A stretch of 64,000 bases of DNA from Mongoliitalea daihaiensis (GCF_021596945.1 NZ_CP063779.1:3694001-3758000), one strand, 5' to 3'; numbered from the stretch's first letter, positions 1-8,186 are shown. Notes: generated from the letters alone by a model not told the origin. Numbers and translations are program-made.

Positions 1-458
1 AGAAGAATCTTGTAGAAAAACTCATGTGGAAAATATCGCTCACCTTTCTGATCGGCGGCCATCCATTCTTCCAAAATGACATTTTCGATTCTCCTCATCG
101 CTTCCATTTCTGGAATACATGTATCGGTTACTCGATTTAAATGTCTATCTAACAAATCCTGTTCCTGTTCTGCAGAAAGCTCCCGATAATTTGGAATCCT
201 TTCATAATAATTATGTGCAACTAGGTTAAATACATCTTCTTCCAAGTTAGCACCTGTACAAGAAATAATTTGAACTTTATCCTGACGGATCATTTCAGCC
301 AATGAAATCCCCAACTCAGCTGTTGACATGGCACCTGCAAGAGTTACCATCATTTTACCACCATTATCCAAATGGGTTTTATATCCTTCGGCAGCATCTA
401 TCAAAGCAGCTGCATTAAAATGCCTGTAGTTGTGTTTCAGAAACTCCGTAATTTTCAT
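1..458 (-). CDS. Deoxyhypusine synthase family protein (N-terminal part, cut by left window edge)
   Basis: Leftward gene starting at ATG 458 and running off the window; 152 codons are visible without a stop. The protein begins MKITEFLKHNYRHFNA and contains GGKMMVTLAGAMSTAELG followed by IISCTGANLEEDVFN, the NAD-binding language of the deoxyhypusine synthase family. In bacteria that lack eIF5A, members of this family are thought to act in polyamine metabolism (homospermidine-type chemistry) rather than hypusination; that is family knowledge, not visible here. The active-site lysine region lies outside the window. An agmatinase-type gene lies 8 kb away, which fits a polyamine role. A terminator and a promoter-like element sit just upstream, so it is probably transcribed on its own. 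Confidence 0.85.
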   Translation of the reverse strand, partial: MKITEFLKHNYRHFNAAALIDAAEGYKTHLDNGGKMMVTLAGAMSTAELGISLAEMIRQDKVQIISCTGANLEEDVFNLVAHNYYERIPNYRELSAEQEQDLLDRHLNRVTDTCIPEMEAMRRIENVILEEWMAADQKGERYFPHEFFYKIL

Positions 459-481
459 GGGTTAGTTTTTTAATTTGATTG

Positions 482-508
482 CAAAAGTACCAAATATTAG
501 GTGACAAA
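482..508 (-). promoter_or_regulatory. Bacteroidota-type promoter for the DHS-family gene
   Basis: Reading leftward, TACTTTTG (482-489) matches the Bacteroidota -7 consensus TAnnTTTG exactly, and a TTTG (505-508) lies 15 bp upstream, somewhat closer than the usual 17-23 bp. The predicted start of transcription would give a leader of about 18 nt before ATG 458. The element follows the terminator of the gene upstream, as expected for a new transcription unit. Confidence 0.4.
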
Positions 509-537
509 AAAAGCCCCACCGGTAAAGTGGGGCTTTT
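509..537 (-). terminator. Rho-independent terminator after the OmpH-like gene
   Basis: Inverted repeat AAAAGCCCCAC (509-519) / GTGGGGCTTTT (527-537) with a 7-nt loop; the A-rich left flank gives a U-tract for leftward transcription. It lies 20 bp beyond the stop of the OmpH/Skp-like gene. Confidence 0.85.
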
Positions 538-556
538 ATGAAAAGGTATAAAACTC

Positions 557-1162
557 TTATTTAGTAGGAGTTTTTGAACCAATATATTTTTTATTCAAAC
601 CTTCAAGTATTTCATCTGTAATATCTAAGGCCTTGTTGGAATACCAAATAGCCCCTCCTCTTGTGTAGGATAAAATCATTTCAAAACCATTTTCCTCTGC
701 ATAGCTAGTCAAATACTCTTGAATTTGATCATAAACATCACTGTATAACTTGGACTCGTCTGCAGATAATTCCTGCATTAAGTTATCACGGAAAGTCATT
801 AAATTTCTTTCCTTCTTCATCAAGTCTTCTTGTTTTGCACGCGCTTGATTTTGAGTCATTGAACCAGCTGTTTGCTCAAAGTTGGCTACTTCTTGTTCAA
901 AACCTCTTGCACGTGAACTTAAGTCAGTTTCAAATTTTCTACCCTTCTCAGTAATTTCTTCTGATTTTTCTTTGAAAAATTCATACTTGGCAATCAAACT
1001 GTCTGTCACTACATATGCCACTTTTATGTCTGTCATAGCAGTTTCAGAAGGCGTGCCTTCAGGGGAAGTTGAAGCTGTAGTATTCTCGGAACCTTGTTTA
1101 CAACTTACGAGGGCAACTGCCATTAAGGTCAGCAAGCCAAATGCAGATACTAATTTTCTCAC
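557..1162 (-). CDS. OmpH/Skp-family periplasmic chaperone, lipoprotein form
   Basis: 201 aa from a GTG start at 1162. This start gives a clean lipoprotein signal (VRKLVSAFGLLTLMAVALVSC, Cys about residue 21); the open frame continues upstream to 1384, but that extension would put the signal internally and overlaps the preceding gene. Residues 45-190 form the OmpH/Skp pattern: a beta strand IKVAYVVTDSLIAKY, a long charged coiled coil, then a helix ending in the FEMILSYTRGGAIWYSNK strand. Skp-like proteins hold unfolded outer-membrane proteins in the periplasm. Here lipidation would tether it to a membrane. A strong promoter-like element lies just upstream and a terminator follows. The family call is firm; the client range is unknown. 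Confidence 0.85.
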   Translation of the reverse strand: MRKLVSAFGLLTLMAVALVSCKQGSENTTASTSPEGTPSETAMTDIKVAYVVTDSLIAKYEFFKEKSEEITEKGRKFETDLSSRARGFEQEVANFEQTAGSMTQNQARAKQEDLMKKERNLMTFRDNLMQELSADESKLYSDVYDQIQEYLTSYAEENGFEMILSYTRGGAIWYSNKALDITDEILEGLNKKYIGSKTPTK

Positions 1163-1190
1163 GATATTTTGATTAATTGTCAATAGGACG

Positions 1191-1220
1191 CAAATATAAA
1201 CAAAGTAATTGTTTGTCAAA
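1191..1220 (-). promoter_or_regulatory. Bacteroidota-type promoter for the OmpH-like gene
   Basis: Leftward TATATTTG (1191-1198) is an exact TAnnTTTG -7 element and TTTG (1217-1220) stands 18 bp upstream as the -33 element, the canonical arrangement. It predicts a leader of about 23 nt before GTG 1162 and supports that start over the longer frame. Confidence 0.6.
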
Positions 1221-1251
1221 GTTTGAAAACTTTCAATCTTGTTAAATTCCG

Positions 1252-1500
1252 TTAACGTTTCTTTTTCTTGGCTGACTCTTTTTTTAAGTCTATCCTTGTT
1301 TTGAAAACAATTGCCTGACCAAATACTGATAAACCAGCCATGATGATAGCTAAGGCCAAGGTACCTAACCCAAACCACTCCCAAAAACCCTCATCAGAGA
1401 TCTTCCAGCTTAAGGATTCTCCCATGAGGCTAAACCCAAATCCAAGCAGAAGAATCCCTCCAACCGCATAAATCATCCACTTTTTTTTCAACTTTTTCAT
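1252..1500 (-). CDS. Small two-helix membrane protein of unknown function
   Basis: 82 aa. I do not recognise the family. A basic N-terminus (MKKLKKKW) precedes a first hydrophobic helix (about residues 9-26), then a loop with SWKISDEGFWEWFG, a second helix (about 44-65) and a strongly basic C-tail (KKESAKKKKR), which predicts both ends in the cytoplasm. Its ATG lies 1 bp after the stop of the HDAC-family gene, so the two are almost certainly co-transcribed. Confidence 0.7.
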   Translation of the reverse strand: MKKLKKKWMIYAVGGILLLGFGFSLMGESLSWKISDEGFWEWFGLGTLALAIIMAGLSVFGQAIVFKTRIDLKKESAKKKKR

Positions 1501-1501
1501 A

Positions 1502-2404
1502 TCAGAAATACATTTCCTGTGCTAATCGATAGGTATTGGCATGTGCCTCGATGATGTGACTAATTTTTTCCGAATACCCTCCTCCCATACAGCACATAAT
1601 AGGTATTTTATTATTGTGGGCTACTTCTAAGACGATTCTATCTCGTTCTTTACACCCTTGCATGGTTAAACCCAATCTCCCCAATTTATCCGTGGCCAAT
1701 ACATCTACTCCAGATTGGAAAATTATAAAATCAGGTTCAAATTGATCCACCAATGGGTAAAAATTTTCTTTCAAAATCTTCAAGTAAGCCGCATCATCTA
1801 TTTTATCGGGCAAGCCAATATCCAAATCAGACCGTTCTTTGTGCATGGGATAGTTGGCTGCTCCATGCATACTAAAGGTAAAAACAGCAGGATTGCTTGC
1901 GCATATTTCTGCTGTGCCATTGCCTTGATGCACGTCTAAATCAACTACTAGAATTTTCTTTGCGAGTTTTTGAGCTAATAAATAATTGGCGGCGATGGCA
2001 ATATCATTCAACAAACAAAAACCTTCCCCCCGATCACTAAACGCATGATGAGTTCCACCAGCAATATTCATCGCAACTCCATATTGTTTGGCAAACAATG
2101 CTGCTTGCACTGATCCATTCATAATATGAATTTCACGTTCAACCAATTGTCTACTAAGAGGGAATCCTGTTTTTCGGATTTCAGATTTAGTTAACTCTAA
2201 CTTAAAAAGTTTATGGACATAGGATTCTTGATGGGTTTGATAAATCCAATCCAACGCCATGGCTTCGGGCACGAAGAAGTTATCTTGCGTCACAGTCCCT
2301 TCATAGAGGAGCTGTTCTGGCAACAACATATATTTTTCCATTGGAAAGCGGTGGCCATCAGGCAATGGATGACAATATAAATCTGAATAGGCAATTTTAA
2401 GCAT
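1502..2404 (-). CDS. Histone deacetylase-family (HDAC/AcuC-like) deacetylase
   Basis: 300 aa. Zn-dependent deacetylase of the arginase/HDAC fold, predicted to remove acetyl groups from protein lysines or acetylated small molecules. Visible family marks: GGTHHAFSDRGEGFCLLND with the paired histidines H119/H120, and VVDLDVHQGNGT with the metal ligands D155, D157 region and H159; GVDVLATD supplies the third acidic ligand, and MGGGYS lies near the C-terminus. The wording resembles the short HDAC11-like (class IV) bacterial group. I chose ATG 2404 (MLKIAYSDLYCHPL) because the longer frame from 2431 would run through the terminator hairpin of the gene upstream. It is followed after 1 bp by a small membrane protein gene. 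Confidence 0.88.
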   Translation of the reverse strand: MLKIAYSDLYCHPLPDGHRFPMEKYMLLPEQLLYEGTVTQDNFFVPEAMALDWIYQTHQESYVHKLFKLELTKSEIRKTGFPLSRQLVEREIHIMNGSVQAALFAKQYGVAMNIAGGTHHAFSDRGEGFCLLNDIAIAANYLLAQKLAKKILVVDLDVHQGNGTAEICASNPAVFTFSMHGAANYPMHKERSDLDIGLPDKIDDAAYLKILKENFYPLVDQFEPDFIIFQSGVDVLATDKLGRLGLTMQGCKERDRIVLEVAHNNKIPIMCCMGGGYSEKISHIIEAHANTYRLAQEMYF

Positions 2405-2408
2405 ACAT

Positions 2409-2434
2409 AAAAAAAGCTTGTTTGGTAACAAGCT
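2409..2434 (-). terminator. Rho-independent terminator of the 2463-3032 gene
   Basis: Perfect 8-bp stem AGCTTGTT (2415-2422) / AACAAGCT (2427-2434) with a 4-nt loop, followed on the leftward strand by seven T residues (2409-2415). It ends about 30 bp beyond the stop at 2463 and only 4 bp before the HDAC-family ATG. Confidence 0.8.
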
Positions 2435-2462
2435 GGAAATTTATTTGTTTGGGAAAATCTAA

Positions 2463-3032
2463 TTAAGGTGTTTCTAAGTCTTCCTCTTCTTCTGTTTGAA
2501 AAGAATAAAGCGTATCGTCCAATTTAAGAGTATCTTCATTAAACTGCTTAATAAAATTACCTACTACGCTCTCATCAATAAACTCCACATTTAAAGCAGC
2601 ATCTAAGCCTATACCAAAATCATGGTTAGTATCGATGTCTACAAACTCCTGAACCTTTACCGATTCTTCTTCTTCGATGTCCATGATGATTTCAGTGATA
2701 AACCAGCCTATTTCCTCCTCTTCACTACTTAGAGGTTTTAAATTTCCATTTTCATCCTCTTCATATTTGATAGATTTGAAGTTTGGAAACTTTTTGGCAG
2801 CCATATGTTCTGCCAATTCATACACCTCAGATGCATGATGCAGGCGAAGTGTGTACAAGGCAGCATCATAAATCACTTCCTTCCCTTCATGCATACCTAG
2901 AAAATAAAAGTTCACAAACTCATCTGTATTTTCATCTGAGTCTACTAGTTTAAACAATTTCTTGTTTTCTTTTAGTTCTTGCTTCAAAGAAGCAATTACT
3001 TTAGGATCAAAACCTTCATTTGATAATTTCAT
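2463..3032 (-). CDS. Acidic cytoplasmic protein of unknown function
   Basis: 189 aa; I do not recognise a named family. No signal peptide or membrane segment. The first 100 residues look like a compact alpha/beta domain (FVNFYFLGMHEGKEVIYDAA, then LRLHHASEVYELAE); the rest is very acidic, with EEDENG, SSEEEEIG, DIEEEESVK and a final EEEEDLE tract. The overall composition suggests a soluble, strongly anionic protein, perhaps a binding partner of a basic protein or nucleic-acid-binding factor; that is inference only. It is monocistronic, with its own terminator. Confidence 0.75.
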   Translation of the reverse strand: MKLSNEGFDPKVIASLKQELKENKKLFKLVDSDENTDEFVNFYFLGMHEGKEVIYDAALYTLRLHHASEVYELAEHMAAKKFPNFKSIKYEEDENGNLKPLSSEEEEIGWFITEIIMDIEEEESVKVQEFVDIDTNHDFGIGLDAALNVEFIDESVVGNFIKQFNEDTLKLDDTLYSFQTEEEEDLETP

Positions 3033-3156
3033 AACAATTACTACTGGTGATTTGTCAATATATGGGTTATATAAGAATAGGCAACTCAGATTATGCGGAA
3101 TAAATTCCCTAGGACTGAATCAATACATTAATATATAGATAAACTTGAAATAAAAA

Positions 3157-3582
3157 ATGCTTTTACCAAAAAAAAATTCTGAATTTGTAGAGTCACTTTT
3201 AAAAAGACCCGAAGGCTTAACGCTTGATTTTAAATTACATATCACTAATTCAGAGAAAATTGCTAAAACATTGGTGGCTTTTGCAAATACCAATGGAGGT
3301 ATAATTTTAATCGGCGTTTCAGATAAGGGACAGATTATAGGCATAGATGGAGAAGAAGAAACCTATATGCTAGACAAGGCTTCTGAAGAATTTTGCTCCC
3401 CTCCAATACCCCTGCTTTATGATTTATATGAAATGGAACAATGGGACGGAGATGTTGAAATGGAAGAACGCTATGTACTCATTGTCAAAGTACCTAAAAC
3501 AGGAATGAAGCATCTGCACAAAAACGCTGCAGGTAGAGAAACATATTACATTAGGCGAGGGGATCAAACCATCCCTCAATAA
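3157..3582 (+). CDS. Stand-alone Schlafen AlbA_2 domain protein
   Basis: 141 aa, essentially one AlbA_2 domain. Marks: EGLTLDFKLHI at residues 19-29 (the family's E-x-LEFK strand, here with D), KIAKTLVAFANTNGGIILIGVSDKG (about 33-57, family signature 'aFANt.GG.lliGv.d.G'), and a C-terminal beta segment with YYIRRGDQT. AlbA_2 domains occur as nucleic-acid-interacting or divergent ATP-binding-type modules, usually fused to a winged helix; here no HTH or ATPase follows. The ORF starts at ATG 3157 and ends exactly where the convergent holin-like gene ends, without any spacer. Function unknown; domain assignment good. Confidence 0.8.
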   Translation: MLLPKKNSEFVESLLKRPEGLTLDFKLHITNSEKIAKTLVAFANTNGGIILIGVSDKGQIIGIDGEEETYMLDKASEEFCSPPIPLLYDLYEMEQWDGDVEMEERYVLIVKVPKTGMKHLHKNAAGRETYYIRRGDQTIPQ

Positions 3583-3948
3583 TTAGTTTTTAGCTCCTAA
3601 AGAAACTCCTAATAAGGAATTTATAAGACTTAAAATCAATGCAAATGCCAATGCCCACCAAAACCCATCCACTCCAAAACCACCAACAATTTCGGATGCC
3701 AATAAGATTAAAATTGCATTTATAGCCAATAGAAACAATCCCAAAGTAACAATGGTGATGGGAATGGTTAATACGATTAGGATTGGCTTAACTGTCAAAT
3801 TGAGCAATGCCAATAAAGCAGTCAGCACAATGGCTGTAACAAAACCATCTACATGAACACCTGGCAACAGGTATGCTGTAATGATCACAGAAACAGCACC
3901 CAAAACAAGTTGTGTTAGGATTCCAACTGCATCGGAGGACTTACTCAT
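3583..3948 (-). CDS. Phage holin family 4 (DUF360/YvlD-type) membrane protein
   Basis: 121 aa, four predicted transmembrane helices (about residues 8-28, 33-52, 56-82 and 93-115). The motif ALLNLTVKPILIVLTIPITIVTLGLFLLAINAILI (residues about 45-80) is the signature of the Phage_holin_4_2/YvlD family, despite its name a widespread chromosomal membrane protein with no proven lysis role in such contexts. The gene is convergent with the AlbA_2 gene and the two stop codons abut. No phage genes are near, so a housekeeping envelope role is more likely than lysis. Confidence 0.85.
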   Translation of the reverse strand: MSKSSDAVGILTQLVLGAVSVIITAYLLPGVHVDGFVTAIVLTALLALLNLTVKPILIVLTIPITIVTLGLFLLAINAILILLASEIVGGFGVDGFWWALAFALILSLINSLLGVSLGAKN

Positions 3949-4054
3949 AGTTCACTTTTTTTTGAAATTGATAATTTGATACCCCAAATTAAGAATCTTG
4001 TCACATATTCATACTGTTTCACAAAAATTATTTATAAACATTAAGGCTAAACAG

Positions 4055-4062
4055 TATATTTG
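4055..4062 (+). promoter_or_regulatory. -7 element for the desaturase gene
   Basis: TATATTTG is an exact TAnnTTTG match 32 bp before the GTG start at 4095. No convincing TTTG -33 element stands at the usual spacing, so the assignment is tentative. Confidence 0.35.
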
Positions 4063-4094
4063 TATTGTATATATTCATTCAAAATTAATTAATA

Positions 4095-4844
4095 GTGATT
4101 TTAATTGCTTTCTTTCTTCTGCATTGGTATTTCTCGTTGTTTTGCCAGAGTTTCTTTCTCCATCGGTACGCTGCCCATCAAATGTTTTCTATGACAAAAT
4201 TTTGGGAACGGTTCTTTTATGTATTTACTTGGATTTGTCAAGGGAGCTCCTACCTTTCTCCAAGAGCATATGCAGTATTGCACCGTATGCATCATGCCTA
4301 CAGTGATACGCCCAAAGATCCTCATAGTCCACATCATACCGAAAACTTGTTTACTATGATGTGGAAAACAAAAAACATTTACAACGACTATTTTACGTTT
4401 AAACTAAAACCAGAGGAGCGGTTTTCAAAAGATGTTCCAGATTGGAACAAATTTGATTTATTCGCTGATTCTATGGTCGCTAGAGTTGGTTGGAGTGTAG
4501 TTTACATTTTAATATATGTGCTAAGTATTTCTGTGTTCGAATTGGCTGGTACACATATGTGGATGTATATACTCCTGCCGCTACATTTGATGATGGGGCC
4601 TATGCATGGCGCAATCGTGAATTGGAGTGGTCACAAATATGGATATTCAAATTTTGACAACAACGATCAATCAAAAAATAGCTTATTGTTGGATGTATTG
4701 ATGTTAGGCGAATTATTTCAAAACAATCATCATAAATTACCAAACAGACCAAACTTTGCCGTAAAATGGTATGAATTTGACCCGACTTATCCTATGGTTA
4801 AGTTACTTCATGCTGTAGGAGTTATTCGACTAAAATCCGCTTAA
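4095..4844 (+). CDS. Membrane fatty acid / acyl-CoA desaturase
   Basis: 249 aa. Di-iron integral-membrane desaturase of the stearoyl-CoA-desaturase type. All three histidine boxes are visible: HRYAAH (residues about 23-28), HRMHH (about 63-67) and NNHHK (about 211-215), separated by hydrophobic helices (about 2-20, 137-175). It would introduce a cis double bond into acyl chains of membrane lipids. Somewhat short compared with the usual 280-380 aa. The start must be GTG 4095 or later, because an in-frame TAA lies three codons upstream at 4086; a -7-type element precedes it and a terminator follows 20 bp after the stop. Confidence 0.88.
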   Translation: MILIAFFLLHWYFSLFCQSFFLHRYAAHQMFSMTKFWERFFYVFTWICQGSSYLSPRAYAVLHRMHHAYSDTPKDPHSPHHTENLFTMMWKTKNIYNDYFTFKLKPEERFSKDVPDWNKFDLFADSMVARVGWSVVYILIYVLSISVFELAGTHMWMYILLPLHLMMGPMHGAIVNWSGHKYGYSNFDNNDQSKNSLLLDVLMLGELFQNNHHKLPNRPNFAVKWYEFDPTYPMVKLLHAVGVIRLKSA

Positions 4845-4863
4845 CCTCATAAAAACTCTTACC

Positions 4864-4888
4864 AACCTCCTTTGTGGAGGTTTTTTTT
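4864..4888 (+). terminator. Rho-independent terminator after the desaturase gene
   Basis: Stem AACCTCC (4864-4870) / GGAGGTT (4876-4882), 5-nt loop, T-run through 4888. Confidence 0.85.
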
Positions 4889-5031
4889 ATTGCAAAATAA
4901 CTAACGATTTATTTGCAAAACTAAATTAGAATTATTAATTTTATTCCTGCCAATAGAAAGATTTACAACCTACGCTTGCTTTTTTGAAACTAAATGGATA
5001 AGTTCGGACATTATTAAACTTAAACACCAAT

Positions 5032-5394
5032 ATGAGAGAGTTAACACGCGCTGAAGAGCAAATCATGCAAATCCTTTGGGATATCGAGAAAGGTTTCGTC
5101 AAAGATATCCTAGAAAAAATGTCAGAGCCTAAGCCTGCCTACAACACTGTTTCCACAATCGTTAGGATTTTGGAACGAAAAGGTTTTGTAAGTCACAAAG
5201 CTTATGGCAAATCACACGAATACTTCCCAATCGTTTCTAAAGACGAGTATAGAAGTTTCACGATCAAAAATTTATTAACCGGTTATTTTGGGGGGTCTTT
5301 TTCAAGACTTGCTTCTTTCTTTGCCAAAGACAAAAATTTGGATGTGAAAGATATGGAGAAAATCTTGAGTGAAGTCAAAGATGAAGTGAAGTAA
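5032..5394 (+). CDS. BlaI/MecI/CopY-family transcriptional repressor
   Basis: 120 aa. Winged-helix repressor: LTRAEEQIMQILWDIEKGFV (residues 4-23) and PAYNTVSTIVRILERKGFV (35-53) form the family's HTH, with the conserved 'YNTVSTIVRILERKG' recognition helix; GKSHEYFPIVSKDEYRS is the wing and start of the dimerisation part. In BlaI/BlaR1-type circuits the repressor is inactivated after proteolysis triggered by the partner sensor. That partner follows after 3 bp, so the pair is one operon. I find no convincing TACA/TGTA operator dyad upstream. What the pair controls is unknown; no beta-lactamase lies in the window. Confidence 0.92.
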   Translation: MRELTRAEEQIMQILWDIEKGFVKDILEKMSEPKPAYNTVSTIVRILERKGFVSHKAYGKSHEYFPIVSKDEYRSFTIKNLLTGYFGGSFSRLASFFAKDKNLDVKDMEKILSEVKDEVK

Positions 5395-5397
5395 TTC

Positions 5398-8037
5398 ATG
5401 GCTATCTTTCTAGACTATATTTGGCAAAGCACATTCTGTATGCTCTTCTTTTTTGGAGTGTATGTTGTGTTTCTCAGAAATGAAAAAAACTTTGCTTTTA
5501 ATCGGTTTTATCTATTGTTAACACCCTTACTTGCACTAGTTTTTCCACTGATTCAAATTCCGGTTGAATTTGCAAAACCAGATATATCACTAGAACAAAC
5601 TGCTTTCTTCAAGGCCCTTTCATTTACGGAGGGGCCTGAAGAAGTTGTTGCAACTTTTGGACTTCCAGAAGTTACAGTTAGTAGTACAAAATTACCAACC
5701 CTTTGGACTTGGTTGGATACCTTAAAAGTTGTCTACCTTATCGCAATATCTATTGGAGTACTCAGGATTTTTTGGAGTTACATTCAACTGAGATTATTAA
5801 AGGAAAGAGGTTGGTATCAAACCCGTTTTCATTTGAAGGACAATTATTTTTTCATACCAACATTTGGTTTAGCTCCAGTTTTCTCCTATTTCAACAAACT
5901 TTTTTGGGATGATTCACAAGAGTTATCTAAAGAAGAAGAGCAACAAATCATTAAACATGAATTGATACATATTCGACAGTATCATTCGTATGATATTATT
6001 TATTACCAAGTACTCAGTATTCTATTTTGGTTTAATCCCATTATTCATCTAATGAGATCATCCATAGTAGATGTACATGAATACCTTGCAGATGAAGGGG
6101 TATTAAAAGAAACTTCATCCAAAGAAACCTATCCTAAATTAGTTGTGAAAATGGCATTTAAGGGTGTAGATCTTCCTATTGGCAATTATTTTATCCGATC
6201 TACCACACTTAAACGAATTATCATGATGAAGAAATCAGGTAAAAAAAATTGGCTCAAAACCTTTATGGTGCTGCCATTGACAGGCATACTTTTGGGTTTA
6301 GTAGCCATGAAAACAAAGCCTACCATTCATTTTACAGGGGAAAGCTTATTTAACAAAACAGAGGACCTCAGTCAACAATTAACGTTGGCACAGGACTCTA
6401 TCAGTTTTGGAGTAAAAGTGAAAAAGCTTAAAAATCCGATACATTACGAGTTTATAGGCCCTTTGCAGGGAGATAAGCTAGTAGCTCAATTGGGGGAATT
6501 GCAATACGAGTTTTCTGACATCCAATCAACAGAGGATTATATCAAAGTTAGAGGACTGATTCAAACCCTTCGAAATAATTCTCGCCTAACCAAAAGCTAC
6601 CCTGGTGTTCGATCGCCTCTTCAGGTAGATGTAAAAGCTGAGCCACGCATTCCTTTTGTAGAGTGGCAGAAACAATTTCTCTCTGCGCTAGATATCCCTG
6701 AGCAAGAACAAACTTTAGGCCTTTTGGATAAGTTGACCCTTGAGTTGGTAGTAACAGAGACCGGGAAAGTTTCCGATGTAATTATTAAAAACAGTATAGG
6801 GGCTGGCTTAGATCAGCAGGCCATAGATTTATTGAAGGAAGAGCGCTTCCGTCAATGGAATGCAGCGCGCGTTCAGGACGAAGCAATCGCCTCATTGACG
6901 CAAATCACCTTTAATTTCTATCCAAGCATTCCTGGAGAAACACGAGCTTCCTTAGACTTCTTTAATCCTAATCCTGTTGGAAATAGCCAAATCATTGGGA
7001 AAGATATTGCTGTGGATCTTAATGATCCTACATCAGTTTTTGATGTGGTAGAAAATCCACCAAGCTTTCAGGGAGGTATGGAAGCATTTTATGAGTACAT
7101 ACAGGTAAATAAACGTTACTCTGAAGCTGCGCAGCGTATGGGTATAGAGGGAAATGTATATGTCGCATTTATAATTGATAGTGAAGGGAAAGTGAAAAAT
7201 CCCGAACTCTTACGAGGTGTAATGAGTGAACTAGACAGGGAAGCAATTCGCTTAATTGAAAATTCACCTGATTGGATTCCCGGCACTCAAAGAGGACGAG
7301 CTGTCAATGTTCGAATGAGGTTACCTATCCGTTTTAAATTAGATCAAGCTAGCAACAAACAGCTAAACGGTTCGGTCGTATCACCCAATAAAGGATCTGC
7401 TGAGAAAAAGATAGCAGAATTAAGACCAAGTGATGCATTTAATGATTTTTTGACACGAAATCTAAAATACCCAACTGAATCACGGAAAAATGGAGTTTCA
7501 GGAATCGTCCATACAGAATTGACACTCGATAAAGATGGATTTATTAAATCAATTACTATCCGGGAAACACCCAATAAAGAGTTATACTCAGAAGTGATGT
7601 GGACCATGGGCCAAAATCGTGAGCGTTGGATTATCGATGGTGATCAAAATGAGTACAAGGTTCAAATGCCTATAGCCTTTAATTTGCCCGATCTTCAACA
7701 AACTGCCTCATCAGGACATCCTTTTGAGATAAAGGTTTTTGGCTATGGAGCAAAAGATCCCAAAGATGCTACTCCCGGAAATTTCAATTTGAATGGTTCG
7801 GTCGTAGGTACACTTAATTTGGATCAAGGGGTAAAATTTCAATCTACTCAAAGAGAACAGCCTGTTTATGTTATTGATGGCGTTGTCCAATCCCAAGATT
7901 ATCTTAACAAAAAAATTGATCCCAATAAAATTAAAACTATAGAAATTGTAAAGGGAGAGCGGGCAGCCTCTATGGGAAATTTATATGGAAGTGCAGTTGC
8001 AAATGGGATTATATTTATTGAATTGAAAAAAGATTAA
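5398..8037 (+). CDS. BlaR1-like M56 metalloprotease with three TonB_C-like domains and a receptor-plug-like tail
   Basis: 879 aa. N-terminal M56/BlaR1 part: membrane helices at about 5-25, 37-55, 105-125 and 288-305, and the Zn-protease motif HELIH (187-191) with a downstream HEYLADEG (227-234) that offers the third ligand. After the last helix comes a long periplasmic region with three TonB C-terminal-like units (about 440-510, 550-650, 677-762; each with a 'V.FIID..GKV' type strand) and a final segment (about 815-879) reading PVYVIDGVV...IKTIEIVKGERAASMG.LYGSAVANGIIFIE, the vocabulary of the SusC-type plug domain. Predicted role: sensing an envelope state and cleaving the adjacent BlaI. M56-TonB fusions are known in Bacteroidota; the plug-like tail is the more unusual part. 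Terminator follows. Confidence 0.9.
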   Translation: MAIFLDYIWQSTFCMLFFFGVYVVFLRNEKNFAFNRFYLLLTPLLALVFPLIQIPVEFAKPDISLEQTAFFKALSFTEGPEEVVATFGLPEVTVSSTKLPTLWTWLDTLKVVYLIAISIGVLRIFWSYIQLRLLKERGWYQTRFHLKDNYFFIPTFGLAPVFSYFNKLFWDDSQELSKEEEQQIIKHELIHIRQYHSYDIIYYQVLSILFWFNPIIHLMRSSIVDVHEYLADEGVLKETSSKETYPKLVVKMAFKGVDLPIGNYFIRSTTLKRIIMMKKSGKKNWLKTFMVLPLTGILLGLVAMKTKPTIHFTGESLFNKTEDLSQQLTLAQDSISFGVKVKKLKNPIHYEFIGPLQGDKLVAQLGELQYEFSDIQSTEDYIKVRGLIQTLRNNSRLTKSYPGVRSPLQVDVKAEPRIPFVEWQKQFLSALDIPEQEQTLGLLDKLTLELVVTETGKVSDVIIKNSIGAGLDQQAIDLLKEERFRQWNAARVQDEAIASLTQITFNFYPSIPGETRASLDFFNPNPVGNSQIIGKDIAVDLNDPTSVFDVVENPPSFQGGMEAFYEYIQVNKRYSEAAQRMGIEGNVYVAFIIDSEGKVKNPELLRGVMSELDREAIRLIENSPDWIPGTQRGRAVNVRMRLPIRFKLDQASNKQLNGSVVSPNKGSAEKKIAELRPSDAFNDFLTRNLKYPTESRKNGVSGIVHTELTLDKDGFIKSITIRETPNKELYSEVMWTMGQNRERWIIDGDQNEYKVQMPIAFNLPDLQQTASSGHPFEIKVFGYGAKDPKDATPGNFNLNGSVVGTLNLDQGVKFQSTQREQPVYVIDGVVQSQDYLNKKIDPNKIKTIEIVKGERAASMGNLYGSAVANGIIFIELKKD

Positions 8038-8150
8038 TCACCCCTTGCTGCACTTTCCTTAAAGATGTAGAATTAAAATCCGTTGTCATTCTACATACCA
8101 ATAGATTTAAAATTCTACGTTATTTTCAAGAAAATAACAATCATTCAAAC

Positions 8151-8186
8151 AAAAAAGCCCCTGGACTCATCATCAAGGGGCTTTTT
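8151..8186. terminator. Bidirectional terminator between convergent genes
   Basis: AAAAAAGCCCCT (8151-8162) pairs with AGGGGCTTTTT (8176-8186) around a 13-nt loop, A-run on one side and T-run on the other, between the M56 gene and the agmatinase gene. Confidence 0.85.

Noticed and set aside
557-1384. A longer start for the OmpH-like protein (275 aa)
   Set aside because: It would bury the lipoprotein signal internally and overlap the small membrane protein gene; the GTG at 1162 has a good promoter upstream.
3583-3948. Holin-like gene as evidence for a prophage
   Set aside because: The family is common as a chromosomal membrane protein and no phage structural, replication or integrase genes are near.
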